Notes: a model not told the origin generated them from the sequence alone. Numbered from the stretch's first letter, positions 50,863-63,637 are shown. The stretch is 64,000 nucleotides of DNA from Spirodela intermedia (GCA_902729315.2 LR746266.1:3668759-3732758), one strand, 5' to 3'. Numbers and translations are program-made.

Positions 50863-51972
50863 AGAGAGGACCTCGTTGAGCCCCTGGCTGGGGTCCTCGA
50901 GGAACTCTGCCGCACCTTCCACGCCCACCTTTTCAGCAGCCTCCAACAGGACTTGCCTGCATCAACGTCACAAGGACTTGTCTCATGTTAACTTGAGTTA
51001 GGATGAATGTGACGCCCAAACAAGTCAACGCCCTACAGGAGAGAGGCGAGATGCCAAGTGGGTATGATCGTTGCACGAGCATGTGGAAAGAGCCCTACTG
51101 TTTTTTCTCCACGAGACCATGCTGTTGTTAGAATCCAAAAATTAAAGATATCATTGAAGAAATTGGCGGGTCAGAAAACATTCCTCATCAATGATCTCTA
51201 AGTCAACCCGTCTTTTATTTTTATTATTTAAAAAATAAAACAAAATGGCAAGGACGGAGAAATGGTCTCTAAGTCAACCCACCTGTCACCGATATACTTC
51301 CCCTGGGTGAAGTAATTCAGAAACAGCTCCTCCACAAGATCATGCTGCTTCTGAAACCCTTGCTTTCCAGCAAAATCGATCAGCCTGTGACTGTCCAGGG
51401 TGCTTCCCCTGCAAACATTTGACCACCTCCCTTTCAGCCCTCTTCATCAGTTAATGAAGGCAGGCAGGCGGGCATCAAGGCGTTGACTCACCACAAGCCA
51501 GAGAGGTCATACTCGTAGCCGAGGCTCTGGAAAACCTGCACATTAAACGACAATGGAGGTCCACCCCTGATCGCAGAAAGTCAAATGGAAGCAGATGAAG
51601 GGCCAGCTAGGGAGCGCGTAGAGACCTGCTTCATCCTGGAGTTGATGCTCTCGGACTGATTTCCAAACTTCTGCCGGTAAAACTCCGACTTCTTGATTCC
51701 TTCTTTGGGCGCAGAGGGGCTGAGGAGGAAGGGATGCCACCTCACCTGCCCAGAAACAGGAAGCGTGGAGGGCTCATCAGAACAGAGAGACTTACGGTCA
51801 GAATTAGATTCCAGGAGGAGAGGGGATGGGAGAAGAGGACCTCAAAGTCAAATCTGTCCTTAGACTGCTCCATCGCCTTGTCGAGGTTCTTCTTCCCCAC
51901 GAAGCACCATGGGCAGACTGTGTCGGAGACCACGTCGATCTGGATCCGCTTCCTGCCGGAGCTCTCGCCCAT
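50541..51972 (-). CDS. DsbA-like thioredoxin-fold oxidoreductase (FrnE/2-hydroxychromene isomerase-like)
   Basis: A thioredoxin-superfamily protein of the DSBA family, similar to Arabidopsis At5g38900 as I recall it; probably cytosolic, since no targeting peptide is visible. Seven exons: 51841-51972, 51626-51745, 51492-51535, 51283-51408, 50872-50956, 50696-50752, 50541-50618, giving 213 aa in frame. It starts MGESSGRKRIQIDVVSD. The active-site-like CPWC lies in DTVCPWCFVGKKNLDKA. Then RWHPFLLSPSAPKEG, GSTLDSHRLIDFAGKQG, VEELFLNYFTQGKYIGDR and the cis-Pro segment VNGVPHYLINGK, ending FLRAFEAAAK. Exon 1 ends at a weak donor (GTCCTC), with a stronger in-frame GTAAGT 45 bases later. Redox activity is inferred from the fold. 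Confidence 0.92.
50800..50859. repeat. (GA)n microsatellite in an intron of the DsbA-like gene
   Basis: A GA run of about 60 bases fills half of the 119-base intron 5 (50753-50871). Confidence 0.95.
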
Positions 51973-52627
51973 GGCTTGCCGCCTGTATCCCCTGTATCTA
52001 CAGGTCAACGGAAGAGCAGCATATTTGAGCCCTCTTTCCAGATAGATGATGGGATGAACAAGGGTACAGATTCTTCTAAGGATCGGATGAACACAGCTAG
52101 CGAGAGAGAGACAGAGAGAGAGAGAAGAAGACGCACCTTGCAGAAGCTCCGAGGTCTCCTTCCAGGGCGCGATTAGAGAGAGATAGGAAGGCCCCGGGGG
52201 GGCAGGGGGGGGGGAGGGGGAGAGGCGTCAGCCACAGTGGTGTCCCTCTCCGCCCTCAAACCAAACCCCCACCCCCTCAACCCACCGGAGGGTAGAAAGG
52301 TCGCCTCCCCGAAAGGAAACCGCGTTGACTACTACACGTGTGAGCTGTGGGAGTTTCTTCAAAAAGTCAAACATGGGCCGAAGGAGAAGAGTAATATTGG
52401 TTCATGTGAGCGGCCCAGATGGCGGCCGCGGGTACCGCCTCAGAAGCGGCAACGGAACTAGTCAACTGTTACTTCTTACTGGGCCTGGGCCTGATCTTCG
52501 TGCCATGCAGGCCCGCAAGCAAATGGCCATCAATCAGTCGGAAATTCTATCAGGACGATTATTTTTAATGCAGAGTGATTAACTGATAATGCAGAAATTA
52601 GAAAAATCGATAAGATTAGAACGAATC

Positions 52628-52885
52628 AGCACCTCAAATGGGTAAAGTTGGTCAAAGGCAAATCTTACATGAAGTGAAGATCTAGTAAGAGCGATAAGAA
52701 TCTCTGAATAGAAAGTCAAAGCCAGGTGGGATTTCAACCGACAATGGGAAATGCAGTACATCAAATGGATGCAGTTGGTCAAAGGCAAATCTTACATGAA
52801 GTGGAGATCTACTAAGAGAGATAAGAATCTCTTGATAGAAAGTCAAAGCCAGGTGGGCTTTCAACCAACAATGGGAAATGCGATC
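52628..52885. repeat. 126-bp direct tandem duplication
   Basis: Two adjacent copies are about 90 percent alike by eye. GTTGGTCAAAGGCAAATC occurs at 52647 and 52773, and both copies end with CAATGGGAAATGC. It lies between the DsbA-like promoter and the FUL 3' flank, and no open frame is conserved. Confidence 0.92.
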
Positions 52886-53196
52886 GGACCCAGAAGAAGA
52901 GACCAACACCACCCATTGGTGGGCTGTTCTAAAGGGTTGACGAGCCTTCTGAGCCATCCATAGTGTGCGGGATGCGGCCCAGCTAAACCCGAAGGTTAGA
53001 GTGGATGGGGGAGGATGGTAGTCGAGTCAACGCAAGCCGACAAGAAGGCGCCACGATATATGGGAATCGCCCCATCTCGCCCATGGAAAGCTCTCCCTTA
53101 TACCATATATTCCTATAATTTACAAAAGCTGGGCCGCTCGGTGATTCGATGCGACGCCCTTCCCACATCTCTCATATACGGAGATAGATAAATGGG

Positions 53197-53201
<5 letters not shown>

Positions 53202-53263
<62 letters not shown>
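53202..53263. repeat. (GA)n microsatellite just after the FUL stop codon
   Basis: A GA run of about 62 bases ends five bases from the FUL-like stop codon (53269-53271), so it lies in the transcript's 3' UTR, where it reads as CT. Confidence 0.95.
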
Positions 53264-53268
<5 letters not shown>

Positions 53269-56200
53269 CTAACTAGCGTTGAGGTGGCTTATCATCCATG
53301 GCGGGAGAGTGTTGCCGACGCGGGGTGGCGGCTGGTTCTCCTCTTCCTCGGGTGGGTGGTAAATCCTGCAAGGTATATTTCCGACGAGCCACGTCAGTTG
53401 AATCCCACGTCGGATCGAACGTTGACATTCTAGGGGGGGGGGGGTGGGGTTGGGTTTACCCGATGTTGAGAGTGGTGGCGGGCAGCGTGTCGCCCAGGGA
53501 GAAGGACGGTGGCGACGAGGAGCCGCTAGTGGCGCTCTGGTTTTGGTAGTGGTAGAAGGGATGCAGCTCCCAGTGAGCCCTCTGGGCCAGACAAGCAACC
53601 ACGCTCTCCTTCTCCTGGAGCTGCTCTCAGAGGAAGAAACAGACAGGTGTCACATGTGGGAGCCGTCGGCTAAGAATCCATGCACGAATCTCTGGATTAC
53701 CATGTTCTGCAGCACGTTGTTCTGCTCTTCCAGGGTCTTCTCCTGCTCGAACAGCAATCAACGGAGAGACAAGTTCAGTTTAGGGTTACCGAAGGGAGAC
53801 GTAAAGATGAAAATATGGCTGACTGGCTCATGAGATACGAAGGATTAATGTAGAATCTAATGGCCATGCTCCCTGATGAAGATCTGAGCGTACCTTTCTT
53901 TGAAGCTCCGCGATGGAATCGAACAGTAGAACGCTCTACAAATGATAGGAAATCCTCCGCTTAGCACAAAGAGAAACCATACTTTCCAATTACTTATTAT
54001 CCAAAGAATTAATATTTATTTATTTCTCTTATGAATGTAGGACAGTGAACTGCAATGCATACAGAATCTACATAAACCGTTACATGGAAATGTGACGTTC
54101 GAGGTAGATATATATTAGGTTACACTGGGTTTTTGCGATGCATAGACAGCTGAGGAAGGTGAGGTGTGGTTGCATTCGGTCTTCACAGATTCTCTTTCAT
54201 TAGTATTCATAGCCTCTACTATCTGGCAACTTAGCCTGAACTGGGTCTGTCATGTTGCTTTATTATTTTTTTATTTAATTGGTGCTGCATCGATTTAAAT
54301 GGGTATTTTAAATGATTTCCACAGTAACCATGCGCTTTAAAATATGATGTTCTGAAATAGATAGACGAGTAAGACGCACCTTTCTTGATCTTATTTCTTT
54401 AAGCCCACCTTCCAGCTGCAGCTCCAGCTGCTGGAGGTCCTTGAGTTTCAAGTTATCAAGATCTTCACCCATCAGATGCCTGAAAACGCCAGACTCCACA
54501 TCATTTACGAAGAAATATACTTTTCGCGCTTGAGTAGTTTTAACTGTATTCCATACCTTTGGTTCTTCAGCAAACATTCAATCTTGGCCTTTTGCTTGCC
54601 ATATTCAAGGAGCCATGTTTCCTACACAAATTCGGTCAAGCCTTCTAGTGTTTTTTTAATGACGAATTTCTAACTAGATCTTGTTCTCAGATAGTAAGAT
54701 TACTTCTGATGCTACCAAACCAACCAGTGTTGCCAGTTCTTATGATACTGATTGGTCTTACAACAGACTGAATTCTATTTTGAAACATTCATACCTGTAC
54801 TTCAGGATCTGCTGCTGCGTGATCTCGTTGTGTGCAAGAATATCGTTCGTATCGTTGGAGAATCCTTTCCATGCTACTTGTAAAAAAAATCAACATTAAA
54901 ACTTATTTAAAACGCCAAGGGAGAGCACAAAACGCAATAAAGAATTATTTAAAAATCCAGTCCACAAAATACACGAGCAATGTATCAGTTTGAACGGGCA
55001 GACACTCTTTCCCATGGTCTTCCGCAAGAATTTAGTCCTTCGCTATTTTGTCGTTTTTAAGAATGTAACATACCATGGAACGAAAAAGGCTGATTTTTAT
55101 TTTTCATTTAAACAAAAAGCTCTGTGAAGTCCAATTTTGAATCTGGAAGTTCTCCACATGGGTTTTGATAATCTAAAGATTTCCAAAATAGGGAATGCTG
55201 CATGACGGATGGCGAGTTCTAACTCGGTTATGCACCTAACAGGATCCCTCATCTCTACTCCGTCGCAGGGATATCAGACTAGCCGCGAAGCTCATCCTGC
55301 CTGTTTTACCTAAGCTTGATCCAAAAGGTTGCTTTTTTAACGTTAAATACGACCAATGACAATGTTTCGTTGGGAAAAATGGATCTGAAGTCAAAAGAAA
55401 ACTCGATGCTAGAATTTTAATTACAGCATGAGTGCACCAACCAATGGTATAAACAACTCAGTACTGCTCGTCCTTGAGTCGATTACATCTTGCCAAATTT
55501 TTCGAATTAGATATATATTTAGTGAAACTCTACAAATCATTCAAAAAAATTACGCAGAAGTATCCTCTTCCAGAAAGTAGATAAACCACTAAATTGATGG
55601 TACATCACGGTGCCTAGAACGCTAGAGTAGTAGCACAGACAAGCGGGGATGAAAGTGGCTAGTTTTTTTAGTGAAAGGGAAGCCAAATCTGATAAACCAA
55701 CAAAGAGCCTTTATGCAACCAAAAAGAACCATAGAATACGATATTAATGAAAAATAAAATAAATTTCATGAATGTATCCACATGCTATCCTGCAACCTAT
55801 ATTTCGTTCAGAGACTGTATGAACATAAAGTATCTACATACTATTCTGCAGTTGATTTTAAGAAAAAAATCGAAGATAATTGCTAAATGGGTAAATGACT
55901 AAAATGGAAGCAATCTTACCGTGGAAAAAAAATGTGTACGCATAATGTGATTATAAAGGTAGCATCAATTTTTACTGTCGCTAGCTGAAGATCTGCAGAT
56001 CATACTTTTTAAGGTTTATATAAAAAAAAAATTCCCAATGACAGAGAACGCTGACCAAAGCCAGAGAGGAAGAATGGCTTGAATCAGTACACTCCACTGA
56101 AATATTTTGTCCACTACAAAGTTCCCAAGGAAGAGAGTGAAGTAAAGGAGCACGCGGGTGTCGAGCTTGAATATCTGCTGATTTGTGATGAGAACGTCCT

Positions 56201-57089
56201 TGTGTCGACTGTAATGGCGTGCGGAAAATTTTCTACGTAATTTAGGGTTCAATCGTCTTTCGTTGCTCCAGAAAGTAAAGCGAGATATTGCCATCCCTTT
56301 CTTTCTATCCCAGTTTTCACTTGTCGTTAAGATTCCCCGGAATGGAAAAAGAGGAACATGATATCAGACAACTCTAAAGGAAAAACGCGACTGGTTGCAC
56401 CAGTTGCTGACGTGATAAGAGAGCGTCCCACGCTTTCTCAAGGAAAATGATAGGTCAATAAGAGAAGGAAAGCCTTTTAAACTGAACCCTGCTGTCGTAC
56501 ATTTCCTAAAAATATACGATGACGGTATTGATGAGTTATAGTAGAAATATTATTTTGTGTATTGTTATTAGGAATCCTGCCTCGACTGACTCTTCTGGCA
56601 TCCTCCCTCCCTAGCTACTACCGCAGAAGAGCAGAAACTATTCCTGTGCTACTACTGTAACTACTACAGAACAAGAGGAAAGAGAGTAGAAACAGTTACG
56701 ACATACTACCCTGAAAGAGCCGGAGCAAGGACTCAACGCAGCGCCTGGGCGCTTGATTGAGAATAAGGAAAGTAATCTCCACGAATAGAGCACTCAAGCA
56801 GACATAATTCCACGGAGCAGAAGCAAATCCGTATCGAGAAAAAAAATAGTTAGATGGAACGGAGTGCCTGAATTATCGCTCCGAGAGGGTCCGTTTCCGC
56901 CTACCTCGAATCGGTGGAGAACTCGTAGAGCTTCCCCTTGGTTGAGAATATGATAAGAGCGACGTCCGCGTCGCAGAGGACGGAGATCTCGTGCGCCTTC
57001 TTCAGCAGCCCCGACCGCCGCTTCGAGAAGGTCACCTGTCGGTTGATCTTATTCTCGATCCTCTTCAGTTGCACCCTCCCTCTCCCCAT
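53269..57089 (-). CDS. FUL: FRUITFULL-like MADS-box transcription factor (SQUA/AP1-FUL clade)
   Basis: A type II MIKC MADS factor of 256 aa. In this clade such proteins control flowering transition and meristem identity, often as partners of SEP proteins. Eight exons: 56905-57089, 54795-54873, 54557-54621, 54380-54479, 53894-53935, 53701-53742, 53460-53620, 53269-53365. Their lengths 185, 79, 65, 100, 42, 42 are the standard MIKC pattern. The MADS domain starts [18 protein letters not shown]; the K domain includes [19 protein letters not shown]. The C terminus [12 protein letters not shown] is the FUL-type motif, with no euAP1 farnesylation tail. The large 2.0-kb first intron holds a CArG box. 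The acceptor of exon 7 could be one codon earlier. Confidence 0.95.
55183..55192. promoter_or_regulatory. Perfect CArG box in FUL-like intron 1
   Basis: CCAAAATAGG fits CC(A/T)6GG, the binding site of MADS dimers. It lies in the large first intron, where regulation of AP1/FUL/VRN1-type genes often occurs. Binding is inferred. Confidence 0.45.
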
Positions 57090-57351
57090 TCCTCCAACCA
57101 AACCCAAAGCTGATCGATCGCCTCCTCCGCAACCAAAATCCACCAAAAAAAAAAAAAAACAAACAACCAAATGAATCTCTCCGACGAGCAGCTTATCGTC
57201 GTCGTCGTCGTTCCTCCTCCGGTAGCGGAGCAGAAGCGAGGAAGAGGAAGGAGAATCAGATGCAGGGACTACAGAGCCAGCTATGACTGACGGTGACAGG
57301 AGAGAAGAGTCGACGGAGCAGCAGCACCGCGAGAAGTCCCAATATATAGAT

Positions 57352-57359
57352 CCCCGCCT
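57352..57359 (-). promoter_or_regulatory. TATA-like element of the FUL-like gene
   Basis: TATATATT on the minus strand, about 265 bases upstream of the ATG at 57089. The distance implies a 5' UTR of roughly 230 bases, common in MADS genes. Confidence 0.4.
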
Positions 57360-58145
57360 CGACGGGACCGAGCGGGGGTTCACATCGAGGAGAGAAGAGC
57401 GGTTTCCAGAAATCCGGCGGTTTTCTTCGCCTCGTTGTCGATCTCCCATTGGCCAGTCTCCCCAAAACACGATCCGAGGCCTCCAGCCTCGCCGTACAGT
57501 CCCCACCCGGCAACTTGGGTATCTCCAACCGCCCTCTTCGTATGAAACTACCCCCCCCCCACACCCATTCCTTTGTGAATTTACGAATTACCCCTCGTGG
57601 CGACCTGTGATAGCACGTCTTTTTTGGAATCCCTGGGGAGAATCTGTACGGCGGATTTGGGCGCCCGACAGCCGTCCCTCCAGTGTTCCCCTTCCGGTGC
57701 TCCCATCCATCATGGACGGAATGCCCTTTGTCCACTGGGCGCGGTTTTCCCGAGCAGGTGCTTCCGTATATGACGTCATCACGATGACGCAAACATGGTG
57801 ACGACGCACCCCTGGGGCCGGCAGAGCGTGAGGTTGGCGTGTCGGAGTGGGGTCCGTTCCGAGTCGAATCTGCCGACGTGGACGAGTCATCTCACGAAAC
57901 GTATCCCTTGCTGACTCTAAATAACGGCCGACGTAGGAGGGTGGGAGAGGGGGGGTGGGGATATTAACCCATCATCTATCCATCACACGAGTCGTCTAGA
58001 TCAGGCGTAGGCAGTAGGTTAGATCTCCCTAGCCCGCCATGAAGTTGGGATATACGCAATCACCTCGGCACAATGATTAATCTTATTTATTAAATATTAT
58101 ACACCAAAATTCTCTGCCTTAAAATAAATTAATCCTTTGAATGGG

Positions 58146-58193
<48 letters not shown>

Positions 58194-58668
58194 ACTAAGC
58201 TGTTGGGATTTCTCGAGCTGGTCCATTTCGTCTACATTGATCCCCTATTTTTTTATTTAAAAAAAAATATATTTTAAGCCATCAGTAGTCTACATTTTTA
58301 AGTAATAATAATTAGTGGTGATTTTTTCGGGGTAAAAGGTAATAAATAGTTTATGTTGGTTTTCGAAAGAGTAGAATATTTAATTGAGGAGTTGGAACAA
58401 ATAACGACCATATTTTCATAGATCATTTTGGCGGCACGTGCCTGACTACGTCCGCCCCTCAAGAATGTTATCCGATAATGTCCGAGCGGGAGCCGAGCCG
58501 CCGGACCCAGAGGCGGCGGGTCGATGCATCGGGCCGCGCGGGAGATTAGGAGAAGATGATAGCACAAATACGGAAAGGAGAGGGTTAGAGCGGATGCCCG
58601 AATAGGACATGTTTTTGTCGGCGCAGGTCGTAGGGGAAGATATTATAATACCGGAGATGGAGACGGCG

Positions 58669-58699
<31 letters not shown>

Positions 58700-58701
58700 T
58701 C

Positions 58702-58755
<54 letters not shown>

Positions 58756-59330
58756 TTAGATAGATAAAGATAGAGAGACAGAGAGAGAAGGGCGGTGGTG
58801 TTTCGGTCGAAAGACGGCGCCTCCCGTGTGCGGCGGGGGCCGTCTCTGGGGCGAAGAAGGCCGGGTTTAGTGCTCCGCACGGAAGTTATTGCGGCAGACG
58901 ATCAGAGACGGCGGCTGCCGCCATTCCAGAATTTTCTTCTAAAAAAGTATGGAAAATGAGAATGAAGAAATAAGAAATGATTCCTGTCCATCTCTATATT
59001 TACTGATTTTAGAATGAGTCTGTGATGGTGAGCATCAGCTCGGAAGCCGGTTCTTCCAGTTATTGCCTAGTTTAGATCCCACGAAGAAGCTCGCGAAGAT
59101 AAATCATACATCTAATCCTCATAAAAGTATATGGTTCAGCCAAGCATGAAGTAAATTCATCCATTCGGTTTCTAGTGCAGGGATAGGGATATTACTCTCT
59201 CTCTCTCTCTCTCTCTCTTACCCGATCACTCTTCAGCAGCTTATTAATAGGTTACAGGACACACACATCAGCCATGGGAGGACTCTTCACTTACGCAGAG
59301 ACGTGAGTGAGAGGGGAGAGGGTTGACTGA
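57360..59330. other. Spacer between SEP and FUL-like genes
   Basis: Holds the FUL promoter and the SEP 3' flank. CT tract at 58148-58182, GA tract at 58670-58696, a (GATA)n tract at about 58702-58756 and a CT tract at 59195-59219. No gene is supported. Confidence 0.5.
58702..58756. repeat. (GATA)n microsatellite
   Basis: About 13 tandem GATA units preceded by a GA run at 58670-58696. It produces the Tyr/Leu/Ser/Ile-rich open frame on the minus strand, which is not a gene. Confidence 0.95.
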
Positions 59331-62300
59331 TCAAACCCACCCGCTGACGAACCCGGCGCTTACATTCTGGGTCAGCGCGGGGGGGCTCAGCTGGTCGACA
59401 CCGACGTGGGTGTATCTGTAAGAAAGACGAGATCTTTAGTGGGGTGGACAACAAGTCAACGCGTGTTCTTCTCGGGGATCTGATGGAGGAGGTGGCTACC
59501 CGATCTGAAGGGGGAGATCGAACCCTAATAAGGGCTGGAAGAGCCCCTCCGGATGTGCGGCGGCCTGGTGACCCGAGGGGTCGCCCGAGTCAACTCCGTT
59601 GATCCCCCACATCAGCTGGAGGCAGTTCTCCGGGCCGTTCTCTTGAAGCTGCCAGAGAAATAGAAAAAGAACTCAGCTTTCGTGGTCGACCAAGGACTCA
59701 GCTGCTCGATCGGAGAAACAGGTGAAAAGCGCCGTCATCAGGGTTTCGCATTGGAACGAATCTCAAGATCGACGGGGTATAATAAGCGGATTGCGATCGC
59801 CATCTGCTTTCCATTGTTAGAAAGTATCGTGGATAGTTTTAATTAAATCACCTTCTGTCTGAGGACTCGGTTGGATTCCTGCAGCATCTGCTCCTGTGCA
59901 ACGTGAGAGTTCCATGCATGGGAAATATTAAATGCCAGAAACTACGTGGGAACAATGAATATAATACAGCAATCAGACGCTTTTACCTTCCTCTTGAGAT
60001 CACAGAGCTGGTCGAGCATCACCTGCGTCTGTGAAACACGTTGACCATGAAAAATAAGACGCGGGATTCATATCAGCTACCGGGGGAAGAAAAAGACGAG
60101 GTATATCGCTCTGTTCATCTGATGAAGAAGAAGAAGATCTACCTTTATCGATCTGATGTGCTTCAGAGACATCTCTAGTTGGTTTTCGAGTTGCTCGAGC
60201 TCCCTCGTGTTTAAAGAGTCCAGATCTTCTCCAAGAAGGGTTCTGCAGCAGGAGGCGGTATCTTAACAGGTCACGTAGAAGGTGTGAAAATGCTGGAACA
60301 CGCTGTTCTTGGATCTGAGCCGGCGAGATTACCTCTCCGACCGTTGCAGAGCTTCAACCCTCCCCTTGAGTTTCAGATACTCCTGATAACTATTCTGCTT
60401 GAGGACAGCACCAACGGAAAACATGGTTAAAAACCTTTTTTTTTTTTTACCATTTTTTGCCTCCCCACCCCTTCTTTTGGAAGGTGGAAATAATAAAAAA
60501 GGAAAAAAAGAGAGAATAATGGATGTGAAAAGAAGGGAAGGGAATAGAAGAGAAGTTTGAGAAAATGTTTTCTAGAGGGGGTTTTAGATTTAGGGTCCGA
60601 TTAGGTCAGACACAAGGTGGATCCATCCATGATAAAAGGGGTATTTTTATTAATTTTAAATAAAATAATAAATAATTTTTCCCTGAAAAGAAGTTCATTA
60701 CTAGGGAAATCACTTTATTTATTCCCCCAAAAAAATATTTTAATTATTTTTTTAGCATGAATAAGACATCTACGAAATTTTCTCAGGATCGAAATGCCTC
60801 TAATAAACCGGAATAAATCAATGAGGCTGTAGATCTTGATGATGACTCAATATAATATTTATCAGAATAAATAAATTATTAACTACATAACTTGGAAAGA
60901 CGTCTGACAGAGGCGAGATGGAGAGGGCAACCTGAGTCTCTTTACAAGGAACAACAGGCTCCGCGATAGAATAACTACATTTTTGATACCTCTCCAACGT
61001 CTTTTGCATGCTGCAACGAAGAGATGATAGAATAAAAGTGTTATATTCTCATTTATGCAGGGAAAATAAATCTGTTGCTGATTATTGAACTCTCACCTGG
61101 ATATTAAATGATAAAATAAAGAACCATGCGAACATAAACATTATTTTCTTTACTCCCTCTCTCTCTATCTCATAAGGATGCCCAAGAAAAAGCCTTCTAT
61201 CGAAGATTTTAATTCATTACAACAGGAGGGTGAAAAGATCAAAACATGAGAAAAAAGTCAAACTAAAATGAGCACTAGACTATCCATATTGTTCTTGCAA
61301 TTCATATTCCTTATTGACCTGAATATCCTTTTCATTTTGATTAATTTTTTCTGTCATATCCACATTGTACACTAGTTGTGTAGATTTTTGTGTCACTGGG
61401 GTTGACTAACAGACCCTTGTGTCCGATGAGAAACCAAGCATAGCTCAGCTGACATGGAACTTGGGACCATTTTCTTGATAAAATTTAGATATATTTGCAC
61501 ATAAATGAAAATAGATGTCATTTTACTTGCATTATATTCAAGAATTTGTCGACTTAGATGGCTAGTAAGAAATATGAGAAACATACTTCATTGACAAAAA
61601 GATTAGATGGAAAAGAACTTTGATAAAGCTCAGAGGTACCATTATTAGCTTCAATATATATTCTACTTAAAAAATTCCTGTAATTATGGTCTTAACAAGA
61701 AAAATATATGCATTTAATGCAAAAAAAATCCATATATTTGATATTTTTATCACAAAAACATTCTCAGATAAAGGAATAACTTTATTGGAAATAAAAGACA
61801 AGGTGGTTTCACTCAGAGGTGGCGGCTGCAGCTCGCCATTCAGAGCTGATGCTTCTGTGATCAGTAGGAAAGCCTAACTTCTCTCTAAAGATTTTGGAAT
61901 TCCACGGACGCCATTGGGTTCTTAATCATTCAATCAAGACGCCGATTTCTGGATGATCAGTTCATGCTATGATATAATCTAGTCAAGTGGAAGAATATTT
62001 CTATGACAGATGAAATTGCCTCTGAAGAACTGTTTAGATCCAAACCCTAACACGAACCAGAGAGAAAATAATCCAGACAAGTCAAATGAAGGAATTCAAG
62101 CTGACTTAGAAAATTCGATCGTTCGCGTCTGATGCTAGCCTGGTTTTCAGGTGGTCTGATCTTGAATAAACGTCGGACTCGTAGGGTTTCCTCCGTTTGA
62201 GAATCAGGCTTCACCTTCTTCCTCGAGATCGCCTCAAATGTCATGCTTCTGCAAAACCCTAGCTGTCGTTCACCGATCACGATGATACCTGACAGAGCCT

Positions 62301-63357
62301 AACGGCCCATCATCCCCCCCACTGAAGCCTCTCCAAGTTCTCGAGCTCGACTGTTTCAGAAGGTTATAGATCCACAGTTCTTGCCACGAGAGGGGAAGGA
62401 AGGATAGGGATCCTACGAATGGAGTCTCCGATGGGACATCTGCGAACAGAAGCCCAGCGGCGCGAGCTATTGACTAGAACCCTAGATTTTAAAGGTAAGG
62501 GTGACATTGGAAGAAAGAGAGGGGGGCAAAAGAAGGGTTTTGGAGAGCAAAGGGGAGATCGCGCAGGCTGAAAGGAAAAGCATGCCTCGATGATTCTTTG
62601 AAACCTCAGTCGTCAACTATCATGACACCAGGTGAGCTTTATTTCTCAGGTTTCTTTACAGAGAAAGGAAGATTGATACGAAAAAGTAGCCCTAGACCTC
62701 GGAGGTGAGACATCCGGGGAGTCCTCAGGCGGAGAGGTATAGTTGCTTCTTGCGAACCCTAAAGGATTATGAACAGGAAGAAGTAAAGTTCAGAGAGAGA
62801 GAGAGAGAGAGAGAGGAATCTACTGAGAGTTCTCAATAGAAAAAACTAGATCTGGAAACCTGACGGAAAGTAAACAACCAAGAATCTGCACCGAGAGAAG
62901 GCGATCGGTATAACAAGGATGTCCCGAGTTCCTTTTCCACCCTTGCTTCGTGTATTTTGGGGCTCGTACAGTGGTTCTTTTGTGTGATGATATACACACA
63001 ATTTGCACAGATTTCGCACAAAATGAATCGGCAAGCTTGCCGATACGCGCAGAAAGACAGACACTCGTACTCGTCTGATTCTTCCTGGGTGAACACAGAC
63101 TCGTATTTCCCGGGAAATTTCCTGCAAGAAGGAGAGCGGAAGGGCTGGGAGGACCGTGGTCATTCAGGTGATCACCTGTTGCTGCTGAACTCATAAAGCC
63201 TGCCGCGGTTGGAGAAGATGATCAAGGACACGTCCGCATCGCAGAGCACGGAGAGCTCATAGGCCTTCTTCAGCAGGCCGTTCCGCCGTTTGGCGAACGT
63301 CACCTGCCTGTTTATCTTGTTCTCGATCCGCTTCAGCTCCACCCTCCCCCTCCCCAT
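59331..63357 (-). CDS. SEP: SEPALLATA-like MADS-box transcription factor (LOFSEP type)
   Basis: A MIKC MADS factor of 246 aa of the AGL2/SEP subfamily, the E-class partner that bridges floral MADS complexes. Eight exons: 63176-63357, 60932-61010, 60333-60394, 60143-60242, 59987-60028, 59852-59893, 59500-59648, 59331-59415. Lengths 182, 79, 62, 100, 42, 42 are typical of SEP genes. The MADS domain begins [18 protein letters not shown] with [20 protein letters not shown] and [12 protein letters not shown]; then [11 protein letters not shown], the K domain with [20 protein letters not shown], and [13 protein letters not shown]. The SEP I motif is [17 protein letters not shown]; the end [11 protein letters not shown] is a diverged SEP II motif (usually ending PGW). 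Intron 1 is 2.2 kb. LOFSEP rather than SEP3 is inferred from these motifs. Confidence 0.95.
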
Positions 63358-63592
63358 CTCTTCTTCTCAACCTCTCTCTCTCTCTCTCCCTCTCCTCCCT
63401 CCTCCTTATAGCGCCCTCTCCCCTTTCGTTTCCTCCTAATCAATCCCAAAATGGAAAATCCCCCGGCGTTTACCGCAAACCATCTTGATTATACCAACTG
63501 TTAGGTGGAGCAGACGATGCAGATCGTCCTGGGGAAGGAGGCCCTTCTCTTCCGCCCTCCTGCGGCCTTCACACCATTCTCTTAGAGAGAGA

Positions 63593-63637
<45 letters not shown>

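Noticed and set aside
58446-58880. 144-codon minus-strand frame rich in Tyr, Leu, Ser and Ile
   Set aside because: It is read-through of the GATA and GA microsatellites.
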